The notes under the pieces: model-generated
Told to the model about the DNA's origin: nothing
Seen by the model: the letters and a program-made list of their open reading frames with translations, nothing else
Database searches by the model: none
DNA from: DASYXZ01 sp035308965
GTDB taxonomy: Bacteria > Acidobacteriota > Terriglobia > UBA7540
Length of the DNA: 64,000 nucleotides
Assembly: GCA_035308965.1 (NCBI GenBank)
Contig: DATGFN010000023.1
Location: 62,001 to 126,000, forward strand
Direction of reading: 5' to 3'
Program-made: the position numbers and the translations under genes
Shown: positions 1 to 8,339 of the stretch, piece after piece
Position numbering within the stretch: the first letter of the stretch is position 1
How the letters are laid out: every line of letters starts with the position of its first letter

Positions 1-681
1 ATGACCAGAAAAGATACGCCCGACGCTTCCGGGCAGATGCCTCAGGCGCGCGACTTCATATCTTTGCGCTTTTCTCAGAAATACTATTTTGATCCAACCT
101 TCGGCGGGGCGCTGATCCCGGGCCAACAAGTGGTGTGGGAGCCGACGATTTCTCTGACTGGCTTCGCCTTTGCGCAGGGGCGCCGCCTTTCGCCTCTCGT
201 GACAGTTTTGAAGATCGCACCTTCCTCGAACTATGACATGGAAATGCGCGCTGATTTCAATCCCAATGGGGGGGGAGTCCTAAACGCCGGCATCACGGCG
301 CGAGCGCATCGCGGCCCTTTGGGGTTGTCACTGACGGATTTTTACATTAATCGCACGGCAGCCCTTCTGACGCCACTCCCCCCCACCACCACACTCTCGC
401 AACTCTCTTCGTATCACCTTCTGCAAACCACGGCTACTTTTGGCGACCTCAATCGCAAGGGTTTCAGCGGGGCCTTCGGGGTTGCTTACAATTTAGCGCA
501 GGGAGTAGACCTGCAAACGGTTAGCCAAGGCAGTTATAATTTCGGTTGCTTTGGGATCGACTTCGAATATCGCAGGTTTGCTCTGGGACAGTTGCGGAGG
601 GACAACTCATATCGCATCGCGCTGTCATTGTCGAATATCGGAACGTTTGGAAATTTGCGGACCCGGGAAAGATTGTATTAG
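1..681 (+). CDS. lptD: LPS-assembly protein LptD, C-terminal part (left-edge partial)
   Basis: The visible 226 residues are the C-terminal end of an outer-membrane beta barrel. They show alternating hydrophobic and polar strands, and the end resembles the LptD/OstA C-terminus: a Phe-Gly-Cys-Phe-Gly-Ile strand, an Arg-rich turn, then a strand with SNIGTFG. LptD with LptE inserts lipopolysaccharide into the outer leaflet of the outer membrane, so its presence implies a diderm cell. The window happens to begin with ATG, but full LptD is about 700-1000 residues, so this is almost surely an internal codon and the gene starts outside the window. The N-terminal OstA-like domain is therefore not visible. 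The family call rests on pattern recognition of the C-terminal barrel alone. Confidence 0.72.
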   Translation: MTRKDTPDASGQMPQARDFISLRFSQKYYFDPTFGGALIPGQQVVWEPTISLTGFAFAQGRRLSPLVTVLKIAPSSNYDMEMRADFNPNGGGVLNAGITARAHRGPLGLSLTDFYINRTAALLTPLPPTTTLSQLSSYHLLQTTATFGDLNRKGFSGAFGVAYNLAQGVDLQTVSQGSYNFGCFGIDFEYRRFALGQLRRDNSYRIALSLSNIGTFGNLRTRERLY

Positions 682-841
682 CATGGGTTGAAGTTTAACC
701 ATCCATTTGCCGGCCATCAATTTGTCAGCAAAGCAACGAAATGCGGCGAATTTACGCAGCTTGCGCGCAAAGAGTTTGCCCCCGGAATTGCTCGCTGAAA
801 ACATTCACGAAGCGGCTATAATTGGGCAGGGGCTTCTGACC

Positions 842-1813
842 ATGTCATTTCCAACCCATCGTCCGCGCCGCTTGCGGCGCTCGGAGGCATTGCGCGGGCT
901 CGTCCGGGAAACCGAATTGAATGCGCGCTCCCTCGTGTTTCCATTATTTGTGTGCCCAGGCGCCAAGATTAAGAACGAAATCTTGTCCATGCCCGGGAAT
1001 TATCGCTGGTCGGTGGACCTGCTGGTGGAAGAGTGCAAAGCGGTTTCCGATCTCGGCATTCCCGCCGTGATCCTTTTCGGAATTCCCGAGAGCAAGGATG
1101 AGGTGGGTTCGGGCGCTTATGACCCGGACGGGATCGTTCAGCGCGCCGTGCGCGCGCTCAAGAAGGCTCTGCCGGATTTGATTGTAATTTGCGATCTTTG
1201 CCTGGACGAATTCACCAGCCACGGGCATTGTGGCCTGATCAAGAACGGGGAAGTGGATAACGATTCGACCCTGGAGTTGCTGGCCCGGACCGCCATCACC
1301 CAGGTGGAGGCCGGAGCGGACATGGTGGCGCCATCCGATATGATGGACGGCCGCGTGGGACGCATCCGGCACGAACTCGACGCGCGCGGATTCACGGCTA
1401 CGCCCATCCTGGCCTACTCGGCCAAATATGCCTCGGGCTATTACGGGCCTTTTCGCGAGGCCGCGGATTCGACGCCCAAGTTCGGGGATCGAAAGTCCTA
1501 TCAAATGGACCCGGCCAATCAGCGCGAGGCCATGCGCGAAATTGCTTTGGACATCGAAGAAGGGGCGGACATCATCATGGTCAAGCCGGCGCTGCCCTAT
1601 CTCGATATTCTGGCCCTGGCGCGGCGCACCTATGACGTCCCCCTGGCGGCTTACCAGGTGAGTGGAGAATTCGCCACCATTGTTGCCGCCGCGCAGAATG
1701 GTTGGATCGACCGCGAGCGAATCGTGATGGAATCACTTACTTCCATCAAACGAGCTGGCGCGGATATTATTTTGACCTACTTCGCCAAAGAGGTGGTCCG
1801 CTTGCTGGGCTGA
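842..1813 (+). CDS. hemB: Delta-aminolevulinic acid dehydratase (porphobilinogen synthase)
   Basis: HemB condenses two 5-aminolevulinate molecules to porphobilinogen in cytosolic tetrapyrrole (heme) synthesis. The 323-residue length fits the family exactly if translation starts at the ATG at 842 (MSFPTHRP). An upstream in-frame ATG at 707 would add 45 residues with no family likeness. The two active-site lysines are visible: K195 in SAKYASGYYG and the Schiff-base K248 in MVKPALPYLD. The metal loop reads CDLCLDEFTSHGHCG: the first and last of the three zinc cysteines of the E. coli type are kept, but the middle one is Asp, so the loop is intermediate between the Cys-rich and the Asp-rich types. 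It lies downstream of lptD on the same strand with no shared function. Confidence 0.95.
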   Translation: MSFPTHRPRRLRRSEALRGLVRETELNARSLVFPLFVCPGAKIKNEILSMPGNYRWSVDLLVEECKAVSDLGIPAVILFGIPESKDEVGSGAYDPDGIVQRAVRALKKALPDLIVICDLCLDEFTSHGHCGLIKNGEVDNDSTLELLARTAITQVEAGADMVAPSDMMDGRVGRIRHELDARGFTATPILAYSAKYASGYYGPFREAADSTPKFGDRKSYQMDPANQREAMREIALDIEEGADIIMVKPALPYLDILALARRTYDVPLAAYQVSGEFATIVAAAQNGWIDRERIVMESLTSIKRAGADIILTYFAKEVVRLLG

Positions 1814-1865
1814 TGGCAAGCGTGAACTCCGAACAACTCTGAATTCTCGTCCACGAGCGAGCTTC

Positions 1866-3461
1866 TTGTTCAATCCCCATCACGTCCGCCGCTACGCCCT
1901 ATTGCTTCTGGCCCTGACTCTCCTATCGTATTTGCCGGCCAGTGCCGTAAAAAAAGCAAAGGCCAAAGTCCCTCGCGCTCTCGGGCCGCACATCGATTTT
2001 ATCCTGAGCCAAGCCGAGACGGAGCGCGGCTTCTGGGGGATTGAAGTGGTTCGCCTGAGTGACGGGAAGATCCTATACAAGAGAAATGAAGACCACCTTT
2101 TCATGCCCGCTTCCAACATGAAGCTATTTACCACGGCCGCGGCGCTGGAAAACCTCGGGCCCGACTATATTTTTCGTACCACCGTGGAATGCGACACCTC
2201 TCCCGACGGTCAAGGGCGGGTGCATAACCTGATTCTGGTGGGAAGGGGCGACGCCAACATCGGCAGTCGCGTCCTGCCGTATCATCTCAAAACCGAGCGT
2301 CGCATTTATGCCGATCAGATTTTTCGCGATTTGGCAGACCAGGTGGTGGCGCACGGAGTACGCGAGATTCAAGGCGACTTGGTCGCCGACGACACTTATT
2401 TTCTGTATGAACCTTACAACCAGGACTGGGGAGTGGGGGATATCCAGTGGGGCTATGGAGCGCCCATTTCCGCGCTCGCGTTCAACGACAATGAACTTAT
2501 GGTTCACGTTCAACCCGGCGCCGCAGAAGGCGCGACCGCCTTGGTTTCGCTCGCGCCTCTCGAAGACTACTTCCAGGTGAACGACCATTTGGAGACTTCG
2601 GGTGCGGGGGCCAGGGAGCGTATCTTTATCGAGCGCGCTCCCGGCTCCAAACAGATCGACATCTGGGGACAGGTGCCCCTCGGTGCGACCGTCGATGACG
2701 ATACCGTATCGATTGACGATCCGCCGCAAGCCGCGGGTACAATCTTCCGCAAACTCCTTGAGGAGCGCGGCATCAAAGTGAGCGGCCGGGTGGTGGTGAA
2801 ACATCTCACTCGAATGGAGGCAGCCACCAACGCCGACGCTCCAACCAAACCGCCGGCGCGTGTGGTCTTGGCCCAATACCAGTCTCCACCGCTCCGTGAA
2901 GACATCACGGTCACCAATAAAGTGAGCCAAAACTTGCACGCAGAAATGCTTCTTCGCACGCTGGGTCGCGAGGTTAAGAAATTGGGCAGTACATCATCAG
3001 GGCTCGAGGTCCTGGCGGATTTCGGCTCGAAGATGGGAATTCCTCCCGACGAATATTATTTCACCGACGGGTGTGGCCTCTCGCGCAAGGCTCTGGTGGC
3101 GCCCGAGGCGATGGTCAAACTCCTCGCGTATATGGCCCACTCCCCGAATTTCGAGGCTTACTACAATTCGCTTCCCGTGGCCGCCACGGACGGAACATTG
3201 GCGGAACGCTTCAAGGGAACCTCGGCGGACGGAGCCATCCACGCCAAGACGGGGACCATCACCCATGTCAACGCTCTCTCCGGGTATATGGACTTGCCTT
3301 CCGGAGATCGGCTCGCCTTTTCCATTTTAGGCAACTCACACCCCATGAGTGCGCACGACGGCGCTCGCGCCGCTGACCAGATCGCACTGGCCATATATGA
3401 AAAATTTGGCGGCCGCAAGAAGAGTTCCGATAAAAAACGTAAAGAGAAAAAAAAGGAATGA
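1866..3461 (+). CDS. dacB: D-alanyl-D-alanine carboxypeptidase/endopeptidase (PBP4, peptidase S13)
   Basis: A 531-residue periplasmic low-molecular-weight penicillin-binding protein that trims or cleaves peptidoglycan cross-links. It begins with an export signal (hydrophobic ALLLLALTLLSYLPASA, about residues 11-27). The class C active-site motifs occur in order: S83-N-M-K86 (SxxK), SQN near residue 360 within the VSQNLHAEMLL segment (SxN), a DGCGLSR loop, and KTGT near residue 468. The DGSGLSR loop of most PBP4s has Cys in place of Ser here. The start is a TTG at 1866; no in-frame ATG gives a better signal peptide. The tail is very Lys-rich (KKSSDKKRKEKKKE). The gene follows hemB by 52 bases on the same strand. 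Confidence 0.92.
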   Translation: MFNPHHVRRYALLLLALTLLSYLPASAVKKAKAKVPRALGPHIDFILSQAETERGFWGIEVVRLSDGKILYKRNEDHLFMPASNMKLFTTAAALENLGPDYIFRTTVECDTSPDGQGRVHNLILVGRGDANIGSRVLPYHLKTERRIYADQIFRDLADQVVAHGVREIQGDLVADDTYFLYEPYNQDWGVGDIQWGYGAPISALAFNDNELMVHVQPGAAEGATALVSLAPLEDYFQVNDHLETSGAGARERIFIERAPGSKQIDIWGQVPLGATVDDDTVSIDDPPQAAGTIFRKLLEERGIKVSGRVVVKHLTRMEAATNADAPTKPPARVVLAQYQSPPLREDITVTNKVSQNLHAEMLLRTLGREVKKLGSTSSGLEVLADFGSKMGIPPDEYYFTDGCGLSRKALVAPEAMVKLLAYMAHSPNFEAYYNSLPVAATDGTLAERFKGTSADGAIHAKTGTITHVNALSGYMDLPSGDRLAFSILGNSHPMSAHDGARAADQIALAIYEKFGGRKKSSDKKRKEKKKE

Positions 3462-3549
3462 GCCGCAAACCACTTCCGAATCGGGCTAATCCAGGGGGCT
3501 CGATGACTGGATCATACGATCTACAATTGCGAAGAGGCTAACCTCACCC

Positions 3550-4119
3550 ATGGCGACTGTAACCATTTTCGGTAGCTCCCTTCCCGGGGAAGGCAGCGCG
3601 GCATATACGGATGCTCAACGTTTGGGCCGGCTGTGCGCGGAGTCCGGGTTTGACATCTGCAATGGCGGCTACGGTGGATTGATGGAAGCTTCGGCGCGCG
3701 GCGCACGCGAGGCGAAGGGCGCGACCATCGGCGTCACCTGCGACGTGTGGCCCATGCGCGCCAACCAGTGGATTACCGAAGAAGTGCGCACCCACACGTA
3801 TCCCGAGCGATTGATGACGCTCATCGCGCGCGGGGATGCCTATGTGGTCCTACCGGGAGGAACAGGCACGCTGGTGGAGTTGGCCCTGGCGTGGGAACTG
3901 ATGAATAAGTCCGTCCTCTCCAGCACTGTCGGTGGACGGAAGCCATTGCTGGTCTGGGAGCCCTATTGGCGGCCCGTCATCGAGTGTTTGAATCAGGAAG
4001 TACATCTCGGAGCCACTGCTGCGCCATCCCTTGAACGGTTCTCGCGCGCGATGGAAATCGTCACGCTGGTTCGTGATGCTGACCATGCGCTTGAGAAACT
4101 GAAAGAGTTGCTTCGCTAA
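3550..4119 (+). CDS. LOG-family (lysine decarboxylase-like) nucleotide phosphoribohydrolase
   Basis: A 189-residue Rossmann-like protein of the LOG/TIGR00730 type. Diagnostic motifs are GGYGGLMEAS near residue 38 and PGGTGTLVELALAWE near residue 100, matching the PGGxGTxxE signature that binds the nucleotide phosphate and supplies the catalytic Glu. Characterised members release free base from nucleoside 5'-monophosphates (cytokinin activation in plants, AMP/IMP-like substrates in bacteria). The exact substrate here cannot be told. Cytosolic, with no signal sequence. The ATG at 3550 is the first start; a GAGG lies about 13 bases upstream, rather far for an ideal ribosome site. The gene is followed by a palindromic repeat element and then mutS2. 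Confidence 0.85.
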   Translation: MATVTIFGSSLPGEGSAAYTDAQRLGRLCAESGFDICNGGYGGLMEASARGAREAKGATIGVTCDVWPMRANQWITEEVRTHTYPERLMTLIARGDAYVVLPGGTGTLVELALAWELMNKSVLSSTVGGRKPLLVWEPYWRPVIECLNQEVHLGATAAPSLERFSRAMEIVTLVRDADHALEKLKELLR

Positions 4120-4128
4120 TCAGTTCGA

Positions 4129-4306
4129 GGGTAGTGGTCTCATTTGTCCGCCACGGGAGCTCCCGCCCACTGTCATTCCCGCGAAGGCGGGAATCCAGTC
4201 CCGCCAGGGCGACCGCGTTCCCAATCACTTAGGAAAATGGATTCCCGCTGTCGCGGGAAAGACTGCTTATGGGAGCGTCCGCGTTTGACAAATTACACCA
4301 ATACCC
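4129..4306. repeat. MITE-like palindromic repeat element, copy 1
   Basis: About 178 bases between the LOG gene and mutS2 with imperfect terminal inverted repeats. The left end reads GGGTAGTGGTCTCATTTGTC; the right end, reverse-complemented, reads GGGTATTGGTGTAATTTGTC, and the match continues into a CGCGG..GCTCCC segment. The interior holds nested palindromes (ATTCCCGC-GAAG-GCGGGAAT at about 4174-4193, and GATTCCCGCTGTCGCGGG at about 4241-4258). It has no coding capacity. A shortened relative lies at 20014-20070. I infer a non-autonomous mobile or REP-like element. Confidence 0.6.
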
Positions 4307-4385
4307 AGCTCGAGTGATTCGTTGACACCATCTCCCTACGCCGATACGATTCTTAAGTAGGGGATCCAAGGCCCCTTCACACCGC

Positions 4386-6842
4386 ATGACGAACTCCGAG
4401 CCACAAGCTGAGATTCACGATCGTTTTTCCCGTGAGGTTCTGGAGTTCGCGGGCGTCATCGAACTTCTCCGCGGATTTCTTACCGGTCCCATCGCATACG
4501 CGCGAGTTGCCGCCCTCGAACCGCGCACGGACCTTGAGCAAATCAGACGAGAGCTCGAGTTGGTGAAAGAGGCGCGTGAATTCATGGCCGAAAGCTCGCG
4601 CCCAAGCTTCTCGGGAATCAAAGATCCGCGGTCGACGCTGGAGAAACTGAGCATTGAGGGCGTTGCGCTCGACCCCCATGAAATTCTGGGGCTGGTGGAA
4701 GTGGCGCGCGCCGCTTGCGACCTTCGAGGCCTGTTCGTGAAAAGCCCTTTCCACCGGTTGGACGGCCTGGCGGGCGCGATGGGGGACTTTCGTGAGTTGG
4801 TCAAACATCTCGATGGGAAAATCCTTCCCGACGGCGCCGTCGATTCCTCGGCGAGCAAAGAGTTGGCACGCATCCGGCGCGCCACAGACCGCTTGCGCGG
4901 TGAAGTCCAATCCACGCTGGAAAAATTGGTGCGCCAGTTCAGCCACGACGAAGTTTTGCAGGATGCTGTGGTGACATTGCGCAACGAGCGCTTTGTGATT
5001 CCCGTGCGCACCGAAGAAAAGCGCCGCGTGGGGGGCGTGATTCACGGCGCCAGCTCTTCAGGCGCCACGGTGTTTGTGGAGCCGCTCGAGACCGTTCCTC
5101 TCAACAACGAATTGGTTGAACTCCAGGATCGGGAGTTCGCGGAAATCCAGCGCATCCTGGCGGAATTCAGTGACATGCTTCGTGCGCAGAAACCCGGCCT
5201 CGAGGGCGCGGCCGGAATCCTGGGCGAGCTCGACCTGGTTTTTGCCAAGGCAGATTTCGCCCGCGCTTATGATTGCTGCCTGCCGGAATTTCTTTCCACC
5301 CCCGGACTGGTGCTCAAGGATGCCCGGCACCCTCTGCTGGAAAAGTCGTTGCGCGTCCAGAAACGGAAACCCGTTCCTATCACGATTGAGTTGTGCGAGC
5401 CAAAAATCCTGATGATCGTCAGCGGCCCCAACACCGGCGGGAAGACAGTGGCGCTGAAGACCGCGGGAATTTCCATCCTGATGGCGCAGGCTGGGCTTCC
5501 CGTGGCGGCCAGCGAAGCTCACCTGCACATTTTTCAGCGCGTGCTGGCGGATATCGGCGACCAACAGTCCATCCAAGCCAACCTCAGTACCTTCTCCGCC
5601 CACATCGCCAACATTCAGTCCATGGTGCAGGTGGCGGACCGCAGCGATCTGGTGTTGCTCGACGAAATCGGCGCCAGCACCGAACCCAACGAAGGGGCAG
5701 CACTTGCCGTCGCCATTTTGGAACATTTTCGCGAGCGCGGCGCGGTTACATTGGTTACCACCCACCACTCGCGCCTGAAGGCCTATGCCGCGGAAACTCC
5801 GCAGGCGCTCAACGCGAGCATGGAGTTTGATGAGGTCACGCTCGAACCAACCTACCGGCTGATCAGCGGATTGCCAGGCAAGTCGAGCGGCATTGATACG
5901 GCCGAGCGCCTGGGCCTTGATCCAAACATCGTCCAAAGGGCGCGCAACCTGCTCGATCCTGCGGACGCTGAAGCTTCCGCGCTGGTCGCCACGTTGCATG
6001 ATCAAAAGACCGAACTCGAAAACCAAATGGCCGCGCTGGCCCTGCAGCGCGCTGAGTTCGAAGCCCACCGGGTGGAGGTGGAGCAGAAATTTGAGCAGGA
6101 GCGCCGCAAGAAACTGCGCGAGTTGGACGGAAGATTGGAAGAGACACTGAAACAGTACACGCAGAAATGGGAAAAGGAGCTGGCCCATATTCGAGCCGAG
6201 GTTGTTGCACAGAGCAAAGCGGTGAGCCTGGGCAAGAAGATCGAACGCAAGGCGGCGGTGATGAGCAGCGAGACGCGCGAGGAGTGGAACGCCCAAGTGC
6301 TCGAGACCCTGGGAGCTCCGGCGAGTCGTGAGGATGAAACAACGGAAGCGCCACCTCGCGTGGGTGACCGCGTGCGGGTTGCCAACTTGTCCTCTCCGGG
6401 AACCATCATTGCGCTGGTGGGGAATGACGAAGTTGAGCTTGAAGTTGGACGCCTGCGTATGCGCGTGCCCAAGGGCGAAGTGCAGGTGATTACCCGGACC
6501 CAAAAAGCTTCGCCTGTCTCTGGCCACGCCACGGCAGGCGGTTCGGCTGAGGCGAACCGCCGCGCCGCCAACCAGGCGCACGCGGACTCAGGCCCTCCGG
6601 CGGCGGAAATCAATGTGATTGGCACCACCGCGGACGAAGCGCGCGACCTGGTGGATAAATTCCTGGACGAAAGTTTTGTGGGTGGACGCTTCCGCTTGCG
6701 TGTTGTTCACGGGCACGGAAAAGGGATTCTGATGCGCGCCCTGCACGAAATGTTCACATCCCATCCGCATGTGCAGAAATTCTATCCTGCGCCTCCCAGC
6801 GAGGGCGGCACGGGAGCAACAATTGTCGAATTGAAAATGTGA
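4386..6842 (+). CDS. mutS2: Endonuclease MutS2 (MutS family ATPase with C-terminal Smr domain)
   Basis: An 818-residue cytosolic ATPase. Order: N-terminal MutS core/clamp helices (about 1-300), ABC-type ATPase with Walker A GPNTGGKT (K353) and Walker B LLDEIGAST (D426-E427), TTHHSRLK switch, long coiled coil rich in Glu/Lys/Arg (about 530-620), KOW-like strand region, a low-complexity linker (about 705-735) and an Smr domain (about 738-818). MutS2 acts on branched DNA and, in Bacillus, on collided ribosomes. The Smr domain keeps the HGHGKGIL loop, but its usual LDLRG opening motif is INVIG here, so nuclease activity is doubtful. The linker is encoded by two DNA hairpins (6511-6561). The next gene starts 13 bases after its stop. 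Confidence 0.95.
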   Translation: MTNSEPQAEIHDRFSREVLEFAGVIELLRGFLTGPIAYARVAALEPRTDLEQIRRELELVKEAREFMAESSRPSFSGIKDPRSTLEKLSIEGVALDPHEILGLVEVARAACDLRGLFVKSPFHRLDGLAGAMGDFRELVKHLDGKILPDGAVDSSASKELARIRRATDRLRGEVQSTLEKLVRQFSHDEVLQDAVVTLRNERFVIPVRTEEKRRVGGVIHGASSSGATVFVEPLETVPLNNELVELQDREFAEIQRILAEFSDMLRAQKPGLEGAAGILGELDLVFAKADFARAYDCCLPEFLSTPGLVLKDARHPLLEKSLRVQKRKPVPITIELCEPKILMIVSGPNTGGKTVALKTAGISILMAQAGLPVAASEAHLHIFQRVLADIGDQQSIQANLSTFSAHIANIQSMVQVADRSDLVLLDEIGASTEPNEGAALAVAILEHFRERGAVTLVTTHHSRLKAYAAETPQALNASMEFDEVTLEPTYRLISGLPGKSSGIDTAERLGLDPNIVQRARNLLDPADAEASALVATLHDQKTELENQMAALALQRAEFEAHRVEVEQKFEQERRKKLRELDGRLEETLKQYTQKWEKELAHIRAEVVAQSKAVSLGKKIERKAAVMSSETREEWNAQVLETLGAPASREDETTEAPPRVGDRVRVANLSSPGTIIALVGNDEVELEVGRLRMRVPKGEVQVITRTQKASPVSGHATAGGSAEANRRAANQAHADSGPPAAEINVIGTTADEARDLVDKFLDESFVGGRFRLRVVHGHGKGILMRALHEMFTSHPHVQKFYPAPPSEGGTGATIVELKM
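6511..6561. repeat. Palindromic repeat element in frame inside mutS2
   Basis: Two consecutive hairpins: CGCCTG (6511-6516) pairs with CAGGCG (6535-6540), then GGCGGTTCG (6537-6545) pairs perfectly with CGAACCGCC (6553-6561) around a 7-base loop. The segment lies in frame in the linker before the Smr domain and encodes Gly/Ala-rich residues. The form resembles REP-type palindromes normally found between genes; origin by insertion is inference. Confidence 0.5.
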
Positions 6843-6855
6843 GGGAGCGCCGGCC

Positions 6856-7311
6856 ATGTTCCTGCGGGAGTTGGGGCCCACCAACGGCGTACTGCTTGGC
6901 ATTTTGGGTTTTGTCGCTGCCTGGGCCATCATGTTCACGCTCATCAGCCGTGCCGGAGGGTGGGCATTGCTGGCGGAGCAATACCGCTGCCAGGAGACTT
7001 TCACGGGCTCTACCTGGTCGTTTCAGAAGGCCCAGATGCGCTGGATGGTTGGCTATAACAATTGCCTGACGGTTGGCGCAGACCCGCGCGGACTTTACCT
7101 CAGCATTCTCTTCCCGTTTCGACTTGGACATCCTCCACTTTTTATTCCATGGAGAGACATTTCATATTCCAAGAAGAAGTTTCTCTGGACAACATACGTC
7201 GAGCTACGACTCGGGCGCGAAGTGCCTATCCCGTTCCGAATCAGCTATGCCCTGGCGCAAAAATTAAAAACTGCCGCAGCGGCCAGTTGGCCCGTTGAAG
7301 TCATTGCTTGA
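6856..7311 (+). CDS. Hypothetical membrane-anchored protein
   Basis: A 151-residue protein I do not recognise. It has one clear transmembrane helix near the N-terminus (GVLLGILGFVAAWAIMFTLIS, given here in part; about residues 11-32), then a soluble part with aromatic-rich strands (WRDISYSKKKF) ending in PVEVIA. The ATG at 6856 lies 13 bases after mutS2, so the two are probably co-transcribed, but no functional link is evident. The small size, single helix and lack of cysteines or catalytic motifs leave the role open. Confidence 0.65.
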   Translation: MFLRELGPTNGVLLGILGFVAAWAIMFTLISRAGGWALLAEQYRCQETFTGSTWSFQKAQMRWMVGYNNCLTVGADPRGLYLSILFPFRLGHPPLFIPWRDISYSKKKFLWTTYVELRLGREVPIPFRISYALAQKLKTAAAASWPVEVIA

Positions 7312-7748
7312 TTTAAGCTTGAGATGGATTGGTTCCCGCCCGCCACCGAGGCCTGAAATGCAAACCAAAAATTCAATCCAATTGATTCTGCTCTTAAAAT
7401 TATTAGAGGGCGCGACCCGTCTATTATATTGGCGGGGTTGCGCCCTCCTTCACCAGGGTCGCCCAAGGGTTAGGCTCCTGGAGAACTGGACAGGCAGTTT
7501 CACTGCCGAATCTTGATTACGGATGATCTCATCATGCACGCAACTATCTTCATCATCCGCCCGACCCCTTGCTCATACGTTCACCCCCCTAAATGCACAG
7601 GAATTGCCAAAGTGGGATGCCATATAAATCGCTTAAGTTCAATGGGATCGAAAGAGGCCAGCGAAAGGATGAGAAAATCTACCCCCTGTAAGAATTACCT
7701 CAAGCAGGTAGAAGAGGCCAGCGCACTGTGCGCGGGAGGTGCCCACAA
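7312..7748. other. Gene-less stretch between convergent genes
   Basis: No convincing gene. The only sizeable open frame (7513-7827, plus) runs into the opposite-strand gene and lacks any family likeness. The stretch holds one strong hairpin (listed separately) and a short direct repeat AGAGGCCAGCG near 7652 and 7713. The end of the minus-strand sigma operon lies immediately to the right. Confidence 0.5.
7406..7447 (+). terminator. Strong hairpin, possible terminator of the mutS2 unit
   Basis: GAGGGCGC-GACCCG (7406-7419) pairs with CGGGGTTGCGCCCTC (about 7433-7447): eight perfect base pairs, one G-T wobble, then further GC pairs, around an AT-rich loop. There is no U-run afterwards (CTTCACC), so it is not a classical intrinsic terminator. 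It could be a transcript-stabilising hairpin. Confidence 0.4.
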
Positions 7749-8339
7749 TTACATGCTATCAATTTCACTTTCATCTCCATTATGGGGTGTGGGATTTGAG
7801 GGCTTGTCGATATTTTTTTCGCCATGACGATCGTGCCGATCATTCCGCGACCACTGGTCAATACACCGGCTTAATTTGTCGGGATTGATTTTCACTTCGA
7901 CCACCACTGCATCTTCCTCATCAACCGTGGCCACCAACAATTTCATGTCCTTGCCTTCGGGCTTGGCAAAGATGACGGTGCGCTCACCATCGCGGCGCGA
8001 CCAAACCCGCACCATGGGCTGCCAGCCATCGGCCAGTCCGGCCTTAACCACGGCGGGGAAATCCATGTCGTCTTTGGTCCCTTTGATTTTCCCGTTTTCC
8101 CAAAGGGCGAGTTTCATTCCCTTCACGCCGTAAGGGCGCACTATGTTCACGGTGAGAGAGGCAAATCCCATCAGGAATCGGTATTGACGATGGGCGCGGT
8201 AATGCGATTCGACGTAATGAACCAGCATTCCAAACTCCTTGTCGCGCGCGCGGCCGGTTTGGGGCGCCAAAAGAACTGCGAGGGTGAAGGCTACGGCGGT
8301 GATCAAAATCCTGCCGTGAAAGTTACTTGGCCTCGTCAT
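7749..8339 (-). CDS. Hypothetical exported protein of the sigma/DUF4252 operon
   Basis: A 196-residue protein with an N-terminal signal (ILITAVAFTLAVLLAPQTGRA, about 11-30) and a mature domain whose strands (VRVWSRRDGERTVIFAKPEG, then KLLVATVDEEDAVVVEVKI) mirror those of the neighbouring DUF4252 protein (TVEVRSKRDGDNAEIYLMPG). I infer that the two are divergent paralogues. The C-terminus is His/Asp/Asn-rich and disordered. Its ATG lies inside the 3' end of the upstream gene (17-base overlap, 8323-8339), pointing to translational coupling. It is the last gene of a four-gene minus-strand operon headed by an ECF sigma factor, so it is probably under that regulator or its feedback. Function unknown. 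Confidence 0.75.
   Translation of the reverse strand: MTRPSNFHGRILITAVAFTLAVLLAPQTGRARDKEFGMLVHYVESHYRAHRQYRFLMGFASLTVNIVRPYGVKGMKLALWENGKIKGTKDDMDFPAVVKAGLADGWQPMVRVWSRRDGERTVIFAKPEGKDMKLLVATVDEEDAVVVEVKINPDKLSRCIDQWSRNDRHDRHGEKNIDKPSNPTPHNGDESEIDSM

Noticed and set aside
5058..6581. 507-codon open frame antisense to mutS2
   Set aside because: It mirrors the third-position GC bias of mutS2, has no family likeness, and the sense strand encodes a complete, motif-bearing protein.
7513..7827. 104-codon plus-strand frame
   Set aside because: Runs 79 bases into the opposite gene, has no ribosome site and no recognisable domain.
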